In this document: positions 24,667-34,186 of the stretch, in pieces
Layout: the number at the start of each line of letters is the position of its first letter
Position numbering within the stretch: position 1 is the first letter of the stretch
Assembly (NCBI GenBank): GCA_947365245.1
Contig: CANAWG010000011.1
Coordinates: 1 to 64,000 of the forward strand
DNA from: an uncultured Oscillibacter sp.
Lineage (GTDB): Bacteria; Bacillota; Clostridia; Oscillospirales; Oscillospiraceae
Direction: 5' to 3'
Length of the DNA: 64,000 nt
Made by a program: the position numbers and the translations under genes
The notes under the pieces: generated by a model
Database searches by the model: none
What the model was told of the DNA's origin: nothing
What the model saw: only the letters and a program-made list of their open reading frames with translations

Positions 24667-25266
24667 TCAGAGCGCCGCCTTGATGGCGCTGAGCAGGTCG
24701 GGGAACTCCTCATAGGCGGGGATCTGGGGATAGTCCTTTTTAATCTGCTCCGTGCTCTTGAAGAGGAACCCGGCCTTGCTGGATTGGATCATGCCCAGGT
24801 CGTTGAAGCTGTCCCCGGCGGCGATGGTGTCGAAGCCGATGGACTGGAGGGCCCTGACGGTGGTGAGCTTGGACTTCTCGCAGCGCATCTTGTAGCCCGT
24901 GATCTCGCCGCTTGGCGCCACCTCCAGAGAGTTGCAGAAGATGGTGGGCCAGTTGAGCTTTTCCATCAGGGGCTTTGCGAACTCCTCAAAGGTATCGCTG
25001 AGGATGATGACCTGGGTCAGCGTCCGCAGCTCGTCCATAAACGCCTTTGCCCCGGGCAGGGGGTCAATTCTGGCGATGGTGGCCTGGATCTCTTTCAATC
25101 CCAGGCCGTGCTCTTTCAAAATCCCCAGGCGGAATTTCATCAGCTTGTCATAGTCCGGCTCGTCCCGGGTGGTGCGCCGCAGCTCCGGGATGCCGCTGGC
25201 CTCGGAAAAGGCGATCCAGATTTCGGGCACCAGGACGCCCTCCATATCCAAACATACGATATTCAT
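24667..25266 (-). CDS. thrH: ThrH-type phosphoserine phosphatase / homoserine phosphotransferase
   Basis: 199-residue HAD-superfamily enzyme. The N-terminus CLDMEGVLVPEIWIAFSEAS closely matches the ThrH signature, where DxEGV replaces DxDGT; motif II is IILSDTFEEF and motif IV is AAGDSFNDLGM. ThrH removes phosphate from phosphoserine and can transfer it to homoserine. Start ATG 25266 is preceded by GGGAGG. With the adjacent DUF1015 gene it probably serves serine or threonine metabolism. Confidence 0.9.
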   Translation of the reverse strand: MNIVCLDMEGVLVPEIWIAFSEASGIPELRRTTRDEPDYDKLMKFRLGILKEHGLGLKEIQATIARIDPLPGAKAFMDELRTLTQVIILSDTFEEFAKPLMEKLNWPTIFCNSLEVAPSGEITGYKMRCEKSKLTTVRALQSIGFDTIAAGDSFNDLGMIQSSKAGFLFKSTEQIKKDYPQIPAYEEFPDLLSAIKAAL

Positions 25267-25412
25267 GCTCTTCCTCCCATTTCGCGGCGCACGCCGCGTC
25301 TTGTGTGCTGCTGCATGAAATAAATGTATCACACCGGGGAAAATTTTGCAATCTTCTTTTGCGTCTCGGACGGCGGCAAAGCCGGCTTGGCGGCCTTCCG
25401 GGAAAATAGAGG

Positions 25413-25441
25413 TTGAAATCCCACCGCGCTTTCTATATAAT
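25413..25441 (+). promoter_or_regulatory. Sigma-A promoter of the BMP-type ABC operon
   Basis: TTGAAA (25413-25418), 17-bp spacer, TATAAT (25436-25441), 72 bases before the TTG start codon at 25514. The short leader leaves no room for a sizeable riboswitch. Confidence 0.8.
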
Positions 25442-25513
25442 GGTGTCGCATTTCTACAAATCAGGGGCGTTTTGCCGGGGACGGCGGCCCACGGGAAGAG
25501 GGGAGATGGCGCA

Positions 25514-27022
<1,509 letters not shown>

Positions 27023-27034
27023 GGAGGGGGAACG

Positions 27035-28084
27035 ATGAAACATAAATTCGTCAACATCCTGGTGCCGCTGATCTCCGTGCTGCTGGCCTTTGTCATCGGC
27101 TGCATCATCATGGCGGCCCTGGGGGCCAACCCCTTTGTGGCGCTGCAGGCGCTGTGGACCGGCGCTTTCGGCAGCATGCGGAACCTGGGCACCACCCTGG
27201 CCCGGTCCACGCCGCTGATTTTTACGGGCCTTTGCGCCTGCTTTGCCTACCGCTGCGGCGTCTTTAACCTGGGCGGCGAGGGGCAGTTTCTCATGGGGGC
27301 GGTGGTGTGCTGCTTTATCGCCACCCGCAGCGGCCTGGAGGGCCCCGCGGCCACCGTGCTGTGCCTCATCGCCGGCGCCCTGGCCGGCGGACTGTGGGCG
27401 GCCATCCCCGGCGTTTTGAAGATCTACCGGGGCCAGAACGAGATGATCATCTCCATCATGCTCAACTACGTGGCCACCCTCTTCATGGGCGTGGTGTACA
27501 CCAACTGGCTCCGGGACGGCACCGTGCCCCAGACGGCCCCGGTGCCCAACGCCACCAAGCTCAGCCGCCTCTTCGGCCTGCGGGTCACCACCGCCTTTAT
27601 CCTGGCGCTGGTGACGGGCCTTTTGATCTACTACTTCCTGTTCTACACCTCCAAGGGCTTCCAGCTCCGGGCGGTGGGACTGAACATGACGGCGGCCCAG
27701 TTCAACGGCTTCGCCGTCAAGCGGTACATCCTCATGAGCTTCATCGTCTCCGGCGCCATCGCGGGCCTGGGCGGCAGCGCCGACCTGCTGGGCACCCAGT
27801 TCTACCTCATCAACGGCTACGCCAGCGGCTACGGCTTCGACGGCGTGGCCATGGCCCTCATCGGCCAGCTCCACCCCCTGGCGACGATTCTGGTGGCCAT
27901 CTTCTTCGCGGTGCTGCGGGTGGGCTCCACCACCATGCAGGCCACCACCGGCGTCCCCACCAGCGTGTCCGACATCATCCAGGCTCTGGTGATCGTGTTC
28001 ACCGTGGCGGGCCTGGCCATGGTGAAGCTGCCCCAGTTCAAGGCGGCCATCACCAAGCTGTCTGCCAGAAAGGAGGCCGCGTAA
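27035..28084 (+). CDS. BMP-type ABC transporter permease 1 (YufP-like)
   Basis: 349-residue polytopic permease of the RbsC/BPD_transp_2 superfamily with 8-10 predicted helices; the family segments GVFNLGGEGQFLMGA and YASGYGFDGVAMALIGQ are visible. It starts 12 bases after the ATPase gene behind GGAGGGGG and overlaps no gene. With the next permease it forms the heterodimeric channel for a nucleoside- or purine-like substrate. Confidence 0.92.
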   Translation: MKHKFVNILVPLISVLLAFVIGCIIMAALGANPFVALQALWTGAFGSMRNLGTTLARSTPLIFTGLCACFAYRCGVFNLGGEGQFLMGAVVCCFIATRSGLEGPAATVLCLIAGALAGGLWAAIPGVLKIYRGQNEMIISIMLNYVATLFMGVVYTNWLRDGTVPQTAPVPNATKLSRLFGLRVTTAFILALVTGLLIYYFLFYTSKGFQLRAVGLNMTAAQFNGFAVKRYILMSFIVSGAIAGLGGSADLLGTQFYLINGYASGYGFDGVAMALIGQLHPLATILVAIFFAVLRVGSTTMQATTGVPTSVSDIIQALVIVFTVAGLAMVKLPQFKAAITKLSARKEAA

Positions 28085-28085
28085 C

Positions 28086-29018
28086 ATGGATTCCACGTTC
28101 ATCTCCAACCTGATCTTAGCCAGCGTCCGCATGGCCACCCCCTTGATCTTTCTGTCCCTGGCGGAGCTCTACTCCCAGCGGGCGGGGCTGGTCCACATCG
28201 GCCTGGAGGGCCTGGCGGCCATCGGCTCCCTGGTGGGCTTTCTGGTGAGCCTCATCACCGGCAGCCCCCTGCTGGGCGTGGCGGCCGGCGCGGCGGTGGG
28301 CATCCTGGTGAACATGATCTACGCCTACGCCACCATCAACCTCTGCGCCGAGCAGATCGTCTACGGCATGGCCATCAACATCTTCGCCCCGGCCCTGGCG
28401 TCTTTCATCTACCGGGTCTACTTCGGCGCCGGCAGCGAGCTGGTACAGGTGGGCCTCATGACCACCCTGTCCGGACTGCTGGGCATCAGCTCCGACAACT
28501 TCCTGGTGCGCCTGCTGCTGGACCAGACCCCCATGGTGTACCTGGCCTACGGACTTGTGATCTTCACCGCCGTCTACTTCAACAAGACCAAGTCCGGCCT
28601 GAACTACAAGGCCGTGGGCGAGTACCCCAAGGCCGCCGCCACGCTGGGCATCAGCGTGGTGGGGGTGAAATACGCCGCCAGCGTCATCTGCGGCGCGTTG
28701 GCCGGCATCGGCGGGGCCTACCTCACCACCTGCTACTCCACCACCTACACCGACGGCAACGTGGCCGGCCGGGGCTTCATCGCCCTGGCGGCGGTGATCT
28801 TCGGCCGCTGGAGCGCCGGCGGCGTGCTGCTGGCCTGCCTGTTCTTCGGCTTTTGCGACGCGCTGCAGATCCGCCTCCAGGTGGGCAGCTACGGCATCCC
28901 CTACCAGTTCTTCCAGATGATCCCCTACATCGCCACCGTGGTGGTGCTGACGGTCATCGGCATGAAGAAAGCGGGCCCCAAGGGCGTGGGCAAGCCCTAT
29001 CTCCGGGAGGAGCGCTGA
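28086..29018 (+). CDS. BMP-type ABC transporter permease 2 (YufQ-like)
   Basis: 310-residue second permease of the same importer with 8-9 predicted helices; family-type segments include GLVHIGLEGLAAIGSLVGFL and GRGFIALAAVIFGRWSAGG. It begins one base after the previous stop, implying translational coupling, with AGGAGG inside the end of the upstream gene. Confidence 0.92.
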   Translation: MDSTFISNLILASVRMATPLIFLSLAELYSQRAGLVHIGLEGLAAIGSLVGFLVSLITGSPLLGVAAGAAVGILVNMIYAYATINLCAEQIVYGMAINIFAPALASFIYRVYFGAGSELVQVGLMTTLSGLLGISSDNFLVRLLLDQTPMVYLAYGLVIFTAVYFNKTKSGLNYKAVGEYPKAAATLGISVVGVKYAASVICGALAGIGGAYLTTCYSTTYTDGNVAGRGFIALAAVIFGRWSAGGVLLACLFFGFCDALQIRLQVGSYGIPYQFFQMIPYIATVVVLTVIGMKKAGPKGVGKPYLREER

Positions 29019-29092
29019 ACCCAGTGGGAACAGGGATTCCGCCTGTTTTCATATAGAAGTACAAGCTCAACGACACAAGGAGGAACATTGGA

Positions 29093-30163
29093 ATGAAGAA
29101 GATCTTTGCACTGATCCTGACCCTGGCCATGGTGCTAAGTCTGGCCGCCTGCGGCGGCGGAAACAGCGGCTCCGGCAGCGGCACTCCCTCTGACGGTGCC
29201 GGCGCTCCCGCCGACGGCGGCGGCAGCAGCGACGGCAAGACCTACAAGGTGGCTATGATCTGCGACTCCAGCATCTCCGACGGCGGCTGGGGCATGGCCT
29301 GCTACAACGCCATGGTGGACGCCGCCGCCAAGTACGGCTGGGAGACCGAGGTCTCCGACAGCATCGCCCAGTCCGCCTACTATGAGAGCATCGTGGCTTT
29401 CTGCGACCTGGGGTATGACCTGATCTACGCCCCCGGCAACCAGTACACCACCGCCATCCTCCAGGCCGCGGAGGAGTATCCCGACATCGCCTTCGCCCTG
29501 CTCAACGGCGGCGCCGACACCCCCTCTCAGGCCGTCAACGGCAACGTGACCTCCCTGCTGCCCGACGCCCAGCAGGTGGGCTGGATCGCCGGCATCCTGG
29601 CGGGCCTCATGACCGAGACCGGCAAGGTGGCTTTCATCGGCGGCATGGAGATTGACACCACCAAGGGCAAGTACGCCGGCTTCGTGGAGTCCGCCGAGTA
29701 CGTCGGAGCGCAGGAGGGCAAGACCGTGGAGGCCCTGGACGTGGTCTACTCCGGCGACTTCAGCGCCTCCGACAAGGGCATCGAGTTCGCCAAGGCCATG
29801 ATGGACCAGGGCGCGGACGTGTTCTTCGGCGACGCCTCCGCCGTGGACTCCGGCGCCCGTCAGGCCATTGACGAGTTCAACGCCGCCGCCGGGTCCGTGA
29901 AGGTCTACGATATCGCCCAGCCCGGCGACTTCCTGGGCCAGAACGAGTGCATCATCGGCAGCCAGGTGACGGACAACTCCGGCCTGGTGGGTCTTTGCAT
30001 GGAGGCCGTGGAGAACGGCACCTTCGGCGGCGAGACCATCTTCGGCACCATGCAGAACGGCGTCCTCTCCGCCGGCAAGCTCAGCGACCTGGTGCCCGCC
30101 GACGTGCAGGAGAAGTACAGCAGCTACATCGCCCAGGTGATGGACGGCACGTTCATGCAGTAA
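29093..30163 (+). CDS. BMP-family solute-binding lipoprotein
   Basis: 356 residues. The N-terminal lipoprotein signal ends in LAAC, followed by a Gly/Ser-rich linker and the BMP/Med domain (opening KVAMICDSSISDGGWGMACY; later GKVAFIGGMEID and VFFGDASAVDSGARQAIDEF). The family binds nucleosides or related purines. It lies last in the operon behind AAGGAGG, so ATPase, two permeases and binding protein are all present and the importer is complete. Confidence 0.93.
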   Translation: MKKIFALILTLAMVLSLAACGGGNSGSGSGTPSDGAGAPADGGGSSDGKTYKVAMICDSSISDGGWGMACYNAMVDAAAKYGWETEVSDSIAQSAYYESIVAFCDLGYDLIYAPGNQYTTAILQAAEEYPDIAFALLNGGADTPSQAVNGNVTSLLPDAQQVGWIAGILAGLMTETGKVAFIGGMEIDTTKGKYAGFVESAEYVGAQEGKTVEALDVVYSGDFSASDKGIEFAKAMMDQGADVFFGDASAVDSGARQAIDEFNAAAGSVKVYDIAQPGDFLGQNECIIGSQVTDNSGLVGLCMEAVENGTFGGETIFGTMQNGVLSAGKLSDLVPADVQEKYSSYIAQVMDGTFMQ

Positions 30164-30245
30164 TCCCCCGCCGCGGAAGATAAACGCGGCCCGGACAGGA
30201 AAACAGGAAATTCCGCTCCAGGGCAGCCTGGTATAGGAAAACCCG

Positions 30246-30281
30246 ACGCCCGTTGAAAAGCGGCAGCTTTTCAACGGGCGT
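30246..30281 (+). terminator. Terminator of the BMP-type ABC operon
   Basis: Perfect 16-bp arms ACGCCCGTTGAAAAGC (30246-30261) and complement (30266-30281) around GGCA, followed by TCTCCTGT. Confidence 0.82.
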
Positions 30282-30350
30282 TCTCCTGTCATGATTCCGC
30301 CGGTAAATCCCGATTGATCGAAAGCGCGCCGCAATGTTAATCCGCGTTGC

Positions 30351-30379
30351 TTGCGGCAGCGGACTTTTCTCTGTATGAT
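30351..30379 (+). promoter_or_regulatory. Promoter of the XRE membrane regulator
   Basis: TTGCGG (30351-30356), 17-bp spacer, TATGAT (30374-30379), followed 8 bases later by the AAAGGAGG ribosome site. Confidence 0.6.
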
Positions 30380-30403
30380 AGCGGTGAAAGGAGGTCCTCG
30401 CTG

Positions 30404-30913
30404 ATGCTCAACGAAAACATAAAAACAATCAGAAAATCCAAAGGGCTTTCGCAGGAGGAGCTTGCGGTCAAGTTGAACGTGGTGAGGCAGACAGTTTCCA
30501 AATGGGAACAGGGTCTGTCGGTTCCGGACGCCGATATGCTGATTTCCATATCAGAGGTATTCGAAACGCCTGTGAGCACACTGCTTGGGCAGACCGTCGC
30601 CGAGACGAAAGCTGACGACCTGAGCGCAATTTCTGAAAAGCTTGCGGTCATAAACCTGCAGCTTGCGCGCGGAAAAGCGGCGAGACGAAAAGCGATTCAC
30701 TGGCTGTTTATCCTGTTGTGCGCGATTACAGCGGCTGGCTTTGCAGCCCTGGTCAAGCTCAACAGTCCCTACCTGAACTGGGATTACAGTCAGCCCGAAA
30801 CCGCGGTAATCGGAGTGCTGTTTCACGCATTTGAGTGGCTGTTTGTCAGAGCGGCGCCGCTCGTTCTGATCGGATCAATCGCTGGAGCCTGCCTGACCCG
30901 GAAGAATGCGTGA
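30404..30913 (+). CDS. XRE-family regulator with C-terminal membrane helices
   Basis: 169 residues. Residues 1-60 are a Cro/CI-type helix-turn-helix (LNENIKTIRKSKGLSQEELA, then VKLNVVRQTVSKWEQG). A short linker leads to two predicted membrane helices (about 105-125 and 142-162). Membrane-tethered XRE proteins of this kind are common in Clostridia, often beside exporters, but no partner is adjacent here. Base composition is clearly lower in GC than its neighbours and codon choice is more mixed (TTG, AAA, ATA), suggesting acquisition by transfer. The start is set by AAAGGAGG. Confidence 0.85.
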   Translation: MLNENIKTIRKSKGLSQEELAVKLNVVRQTVSKWEQGLSVPDADMLISISEVFETPVSTLLGQTVAETKADDLSAISEKLAVINLQLARGKAARRKAIHWLFILLCAITAAGFAALVKLNSPYLNWDYSQPETAVIGVLFHAFEWLFVRAAPLVLIGSIAGACLTRKNA

Positions 30914-31046
30914 AACTGCCCGGTCTTCGGTCACTGTCCGAATTTAGGAATTCATATCCGCCGCGCGCTCCCGGGCGCTTTTCCCGAAAGTGCCCTCGTG
31001 GATTCCGCGGTGCAAAAGGGACAGACGGTCTGTCCTCTTCCCTCAA

Positions 31047-31078
31047 GGAGGCCTGCCCTGGGCGGGCCTCCCTTTTTT
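31047..31078 (+). terminator. Terminator between the XRE gene and ychF
   Basis: 10-bp stem GGAGGCCTGC (31047-31056) with 31062-31071, one G-T pair, followed by TTTTTT (31073-31078). Just upstream a perfect 8+8 inverted repeat GGACAGAC-G-GTCTGTCC lies at 31019-31035. The remaining sequence from 30914 shows no gene that I can support. Confidence 0.8.
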
Positions 31079-31115
31079 CGTCATCTCCGGGCCGCGATTT
31101 CCACCCCGCTCCCTA

Positions 31116-31144
31116 TTGAGAAATGAAAAGGCCTGTGGTATAAT
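31116..31144 (+). promoter_or_regulatory. Promoter of ychF
   Basis: TTGAGA (31116-31121), 17-bp spacer ending in TGG, TATAAT (31139-31144). It is an extended -10 promoter 63 bases before the start codon. Confidence 0.85.
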
Positions 31145-31206
31145 ACCGCATCATGACAATCGCGGCCCCCCTGGAGGCCCTGAAACGATCAGGAGGTAGA
31201 AAGACC

Positions 31207-32316
31207 ATGAAGCTCGGAATCGTGGGACTGCCCAACGTGGGCAAGTCCACTCTGTTCAACGCCATCACCAACGCCGGCGCGGAGAGCGCCAACTACCCGT
31301 TCTGTACCATCGACCCCAACGTGGGCATGGTGGCCGTGCCCGACGAGCGGCTGGACAAGCTCTCGGAGATGTACCAGCCGGACAAGAAGACCCCGGCGGT
31401 CATCGAGTTTGTGGACATCGCGGGGCTCGTGAAAGGGGCCAGCCAGGGGGCGGGCCTTGGCAACAAGTTCCTGGCCAACATCCGGGAGACGGACGCCATC
31501 GTCCACGTGGTCCGCTGCTTTGACGACGAGAACATCATGCACGTGGTGGCCGACGCCGGCACCAACGTCCCCGTGGATCCCCTGGGGGACATCGAGACCA
31601 TCGACCTGGAGCTCATCATGGCGGACCTGGAGATGGTGAACCGCCGGGTGGAGAAAGCCCAGAAGGCCGCCAAGGGGGACAAGAAATTCCTCCACGAGGC
31701 GGAGGTGTTCAAGTCCCTGGCAGAGCACCTGAACGGCGGCAGGTCCGCCCGGACCTACCAGTGCGGCGAGGAGGACATGGCCCTCATCGAGACCTGCGAC
31801 CTCCTGAGCCTCAAGCCCGTCATCTACGCCGCCAACACCGACGAGGACGGCTTTACCGACCTGGAGGGAAACCGGTACTACCAGCAGGTGAAGTCCCTGG
31901 CGGAGCGGGAGGGCGCCCAGGTGCTGCCCATCTGCGCCAAGCTGGAGCAGGACATCGCCGAGCTGGAGGGCGAGGAGAGGCAGATGTTCCTGGAGGAGCT
32001 GGGGGTGAAGGAGTCCGGCCTGGACCGGCTGATTAAGTGCTCCTACACCCTGCTGGGACTCATCTCCTTCCTCACCTACGGCAAGGACGAGTGCCGGGCC
32101 TGGACCATCAAAAAGGGCACCAAGGCCCCCAGGGCCGCCGGGAAGATCCACACCGACATCGAGCGGGGCTTCATCCGGGCGGAGGTCATCGCCTACGAGG
32201 ACATGGTGAAGTGCGGCAGCGTCAACGCCGCCAAGGAGAAAGGGCTCCTGCGCAGCGAGGGCAAGGAGTACGTGGTCCAGGACGGCGACATGATCTACTT
32301 CCGGTTCAACGTGTAA
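31207..32316 (+). CDS. ychF: Redox-regulated ATPase/GTPase YchF (OLA1 family)
   Basis: 369 residues, full length. G1 is GLPNVGKSTLFNA at residues 7-19; G3 is DIAGLVKGASQGAGLGNKFL; the NxxE motif that favours ATP over GTP is ANTDED (about 219-224). The C-terminal TGS domain ends with the typical VVQDGDMIYFRFNV. It is a conserved ribosome-associated P-loop protein whose exact job is unsettled. The start is set by AGGAGG about 11 bases upstream; the in-frame ATG at 31153 lies outside the family alignment. Confidence 0.96.
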   Translation: MKLGIVGLPNVGKSTLFNAITNAGAESANYPFCTIDPNVGMVAVPDERLDKLSEMYQPDKKTPAVIEFVDIAGLVKGASQGAGLGNKFLANIRETDAIVHVVRCFDDENIMHVVADAGTNVPVDPLGDIETIDLELIMADLEMVNRRVEKAQKAAKGDKKFLHEAEVFKSLAEHLNGGRSARTYQCGEEDMALIETCDLLSLKPVIYAANTDEDGFTDLEGNRYYQQVKSLAEREGAQVLPICAKLEQDIAELEGEERQMFLEELGVKESGLDRLIKCSYTLLGLISFLTYGKDECRAWTIKKGTKAPRAAGKIHTDIERGFIRAEVIAYEDMVKCGSVNAAKEKGLLRSEGKEYVVQDGDMIYFRFNV

Positions 32317-32317
32317 G

Positions 32318-32521
32318 ATGACGGATCAGGAACGACTGGCGGCCTACGACCGCATGTACGGCGACCTCCTGCGGGAGCGGGAGGGGGTCCTTGCCAAGCT
32401 GGAGGCGCTGCGGAGCGCCGGAAAGCAGCGGGGAGCCACTTACCAGCAGCTGCTGGCCCAGAAGCTGACGCTGCAAAACCTCATCGGCAGATTTGAGATC
32501 TACGGCATCAGGCCGGAATAA
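32318..32521 (+). CDS. Small alpha-helical protein coupled to ychF
   Basis: 67 residues, highly charged and helical throughout (LAAYDRMYGDLLREREGVLA, then KLEALRSAGKQRGATYQQLL), likely a short coiled coil ending in IYGIRPE. Its ATG lies one base after the ychF stop and it has no clear ribosome site of its own, so translation would be coupled. It runs to just before the terminator. I do not recognise the family; codon use matches the neighbours, so it is probably real. Confidence 0.6.
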   Translation: MTDQERLAAYDRMYGDLLREREGVLAKLEALRSAGKQRGATYQQLLAQKLTLQNLIGRFEIYGIRPE

Positions 32522-32524
32522 AAG

Positions 32525-32553
32525 CGGGGGCGGACGCTGTGCGTCCGCCCCCG
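32525..32553 (+). terminator. Terminator of the ychF operon
   Basis: Perfect 13-bp arms CGGGGGCGGACGC (32525-32537) and complement (32541-32553), followed by AAAATTTT. Confidence 0.8.
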
Positions 32554-32647
32554 AAAATTTTCCCGCCGCTGAAACAATCCGGCCCCCTTGGACGTATTAT
32601 CAGTGAAAGGCGCTTTTCAACGATACTTTTGATGAAGGAGGCATTGT

Positions 32648-33184
32648 ATGAAAGACCGGGAAGTTTTTCTCCGCAATGCCATGGAGGCCCACGGCGCCGC
32701 GGTGTACCGTCTGGCCCTGTGCCGCCTCCAGAACGCGGCGGACGCCGAGGACGTCTACCAGGACGTGTTCCTCCGCCTGCTGGAGGAGAGGAGCCGGGAC
32801 TGGGACGGCGAGTACCTGAAGGCCTGGCTCCTGCGGACGGCGCTGAACCGCTGCGTGGACGTCCAGCGGTTCCGTCTGCGGCGGCCGGTGCTGCCGCTGG
32901 ACCAGGTGCCGGAGATCGCCCGCCCCGCCGGCGACGAGGCGGCGGAGCTCTGGGAGGCGGTGGCCCGCCTGCCGGAGGGGGAGCGGACGGCGGTGCACCT
33001 GCACTACGCGGAGGGCTACCGCACCGAGGAGATCGCCGCCATGCTGCGCATCCCGGCGGCGACGGTGCGCACCCGGCTGCGCCGGGCGAGAATGAGGCTG
33101 AAAGATCTGTTGGGAGGTACGGACGATGAACGAGAACAAGTATCAGAGGGTAGTGGAGAGTATCCCTGTGCCCGCCGGGCTTGA
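32648..33184 (+). CDS. ECF-type RNA polymerase sigma factor
   Basis: 178 residues in the two-domain ECF layout. Region 2 (about residues 15-80) contains AEDVYQDVFLRLLEE; region 4 (about 110-160) contains EGYRTEEIAAMLRIPAATVR followed by the basic TRLRRARMRLKDLL. The last 20 residues overlap the start of the next gene in another frame. The co-transcribed membrane protein is the likely regulator. The signal and target promoters are unknown, and I see no GGAAC-type ECF promoter upstream. Confidence 0.92.
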   Translation: MKDREVFLRNAMEAHGAAVYRLALCRLQNAADAEDVYQDVFLRLLEERSRDWDGEYLKAWLLRTALNRCVDVQRFRLRRPVLPLDQVPEIARPAGDEAAELWEAVARLPEGERTAVHLHYAEGYRTEEIAAMLRIPAATVRTRLRRARMRLKDLLGGTDDEREQVSEGSGEYPCARRA

Positions 33185-34061
33185 GGAGCGGGTGCTGCTT
33201 AACGCCCGCCGCCGGGAGGAGCGGACCGCCGGCCGCGCCGGGTCGGGACGGTTCCGCCCCGCGGCCCGGGCGGCGGTGTGCGCCGTGTGCGCCCTGGCCC
33301 TGGTGCTGGGGAGCGTGCACCTGCGGACCCCCGCCGCCCCGGCGGACTCCGCTCCGGCGGGCGGAAATCCCGGGATCACCGGGCAGGAAGAGGCCCCCGG
33401 GACGTTCCCCCTGTCGCTGTCCTTCGGCCTGACGGCCTACGCCGCCGGCACCGGGGAGGCCTATCCCGCCCGGGAGGACGGCGCCATCGCCTTCTCCGTG
33501 GGAGAGGGGATGGCCAACCCCGGGGAGGGGAACTTCACCGGCTGCCTCTTCCAGGTCACCGGAGAGGACATCGCCTCGGTATCCCTCTCCATCGACCGGG
33601 GGGGACTGTACCGCTGCCGGTATCTGGAAAACCTGACCGAAGAGGAGATGGCCCGCTACCGCCAGATTATGGGCACGCCGGAGCTGGCCACCGCGGCCAT
33701 CAGCCAAACCGACGACGGCGTGTGGTACATGCCGGAGATGGTTGCATTGGGGAGCCAGGTCCGGGAGGACTACGACCCCGAGGCCCGGTACGGTTTCTGG
33801 GTCTCTCCGGAGGAGATGGCATACAATACCGGCCTGGACATGACGGCCGAGGCGGAGATGGACGCCGACCGCTTCGACGGCGCCAGGCTGACGGTAACCG
33901 TGACCTCTTCCGGCGGCGCGGAGCAAACCCGGGTCTACCGGCTCCACTCCGGCTCTTTGAAGGTGGAGTGGACAGAGGACTACGTGCTGACCGTCCTGCC
34001 GGAGCCGGCGGGCGAGGAGGACCCCTGCGTCTACGGCATCTACGCCGTGCCCGAGACCTGA
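33126..34061 (+). CDS. Membrane-anchored putative anti-sigma factor
   Basis: 311 residues. A short cytoplasmic N-terminus (NKYQRVVESIPVPAGLEERV, LLNARRREER) precedes one membrane helix (about residues 48-65) and an extracytoplasmic domain of about 240 residues rich in acidic residues and Tyr. It overlaps the sigma-factor gene by 59 bases in a different frame, the usual arrangement for a sigma/anti-sigma pair. The N-terminus lacks the HxxxCxxC zinc motif of ZAS anti-sigma factors and is unusually short, so the inhibition mechanism is unclear. The outer domain is unrecognised. Confidence 0.7.
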   Translation: MNENKYQRVVESIPVPAGLEERVLLNARRREERTAGRAGSGRFRPAARAAVCAVCALALVLGSVHLRTPAAPADSAPAGGNPGITGQEEAPGTFPLSLSFGLTAYAAGTGEAYPAREDGAIAFSVGEGMANPGEGNFTGCLFQVTGEDIASVSLSIDRGGLYRCRYLENLTEEEMARYRQIMGTPELATAAISQTDDGVWYMPEMVALGSQVREDYDPEARYGFWVSPEEMAYNTGLDMTAEAEMDADRFDGARLTVTVTSSGGAEQTRVYRLHSGSLKVEWTEDYVLTVLPEPAGEEDPCVYGIYAVPET

Positions 34062-34072
34062 TATTCCCACAG

Positions 34073-34096
34073 AGGGCCGCCCTTGGCGGCCCTTTT
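34073..34096 (+). terminator. Terminator of the sigma/anti-sigma operon
   Basis: 9-bp stem AGGGCCGCC (34073-34081) with its complement at 34085-34093, continuing into TTTT. Confidence 0.75.
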
Positions 34097-34126
34097 CCCC
34101 TCTGCCCGTCCGCCCCACGATCTCAC

Positions 34127-34156
34127 TTTACACCGCGCCGGAGGTTGTGTTACAAT
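34127..34156 (+). promoter_or_regulatory. Promoter of the thioesterase gene
   Basis: TTTACA (34127-34132), 18-bp spacer ending in TGT, TACAAT (34151-34156), about 30 bases before the GTG start. Confidence 0.65.
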
Positions 34157-34186
34157 GGGCGAAAAACGACAGGGAGGAACATCGCA

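Noticed and set aside
25267-25513. A purine riboswitch before the nucleoside-type ABC operon
   Set aside because: The promoter at 25413-25441 leaves only about 65 bases of leader and no purine-aptamer core is seen.
30914-31078. A small RNA such as 6S or SRP RNA between the XRE gene and ychF
   Set aside because: There is a terminator and a short inverted repeat, but none of the conserved core sequences of these RNAs, and no clear promoter upstream.
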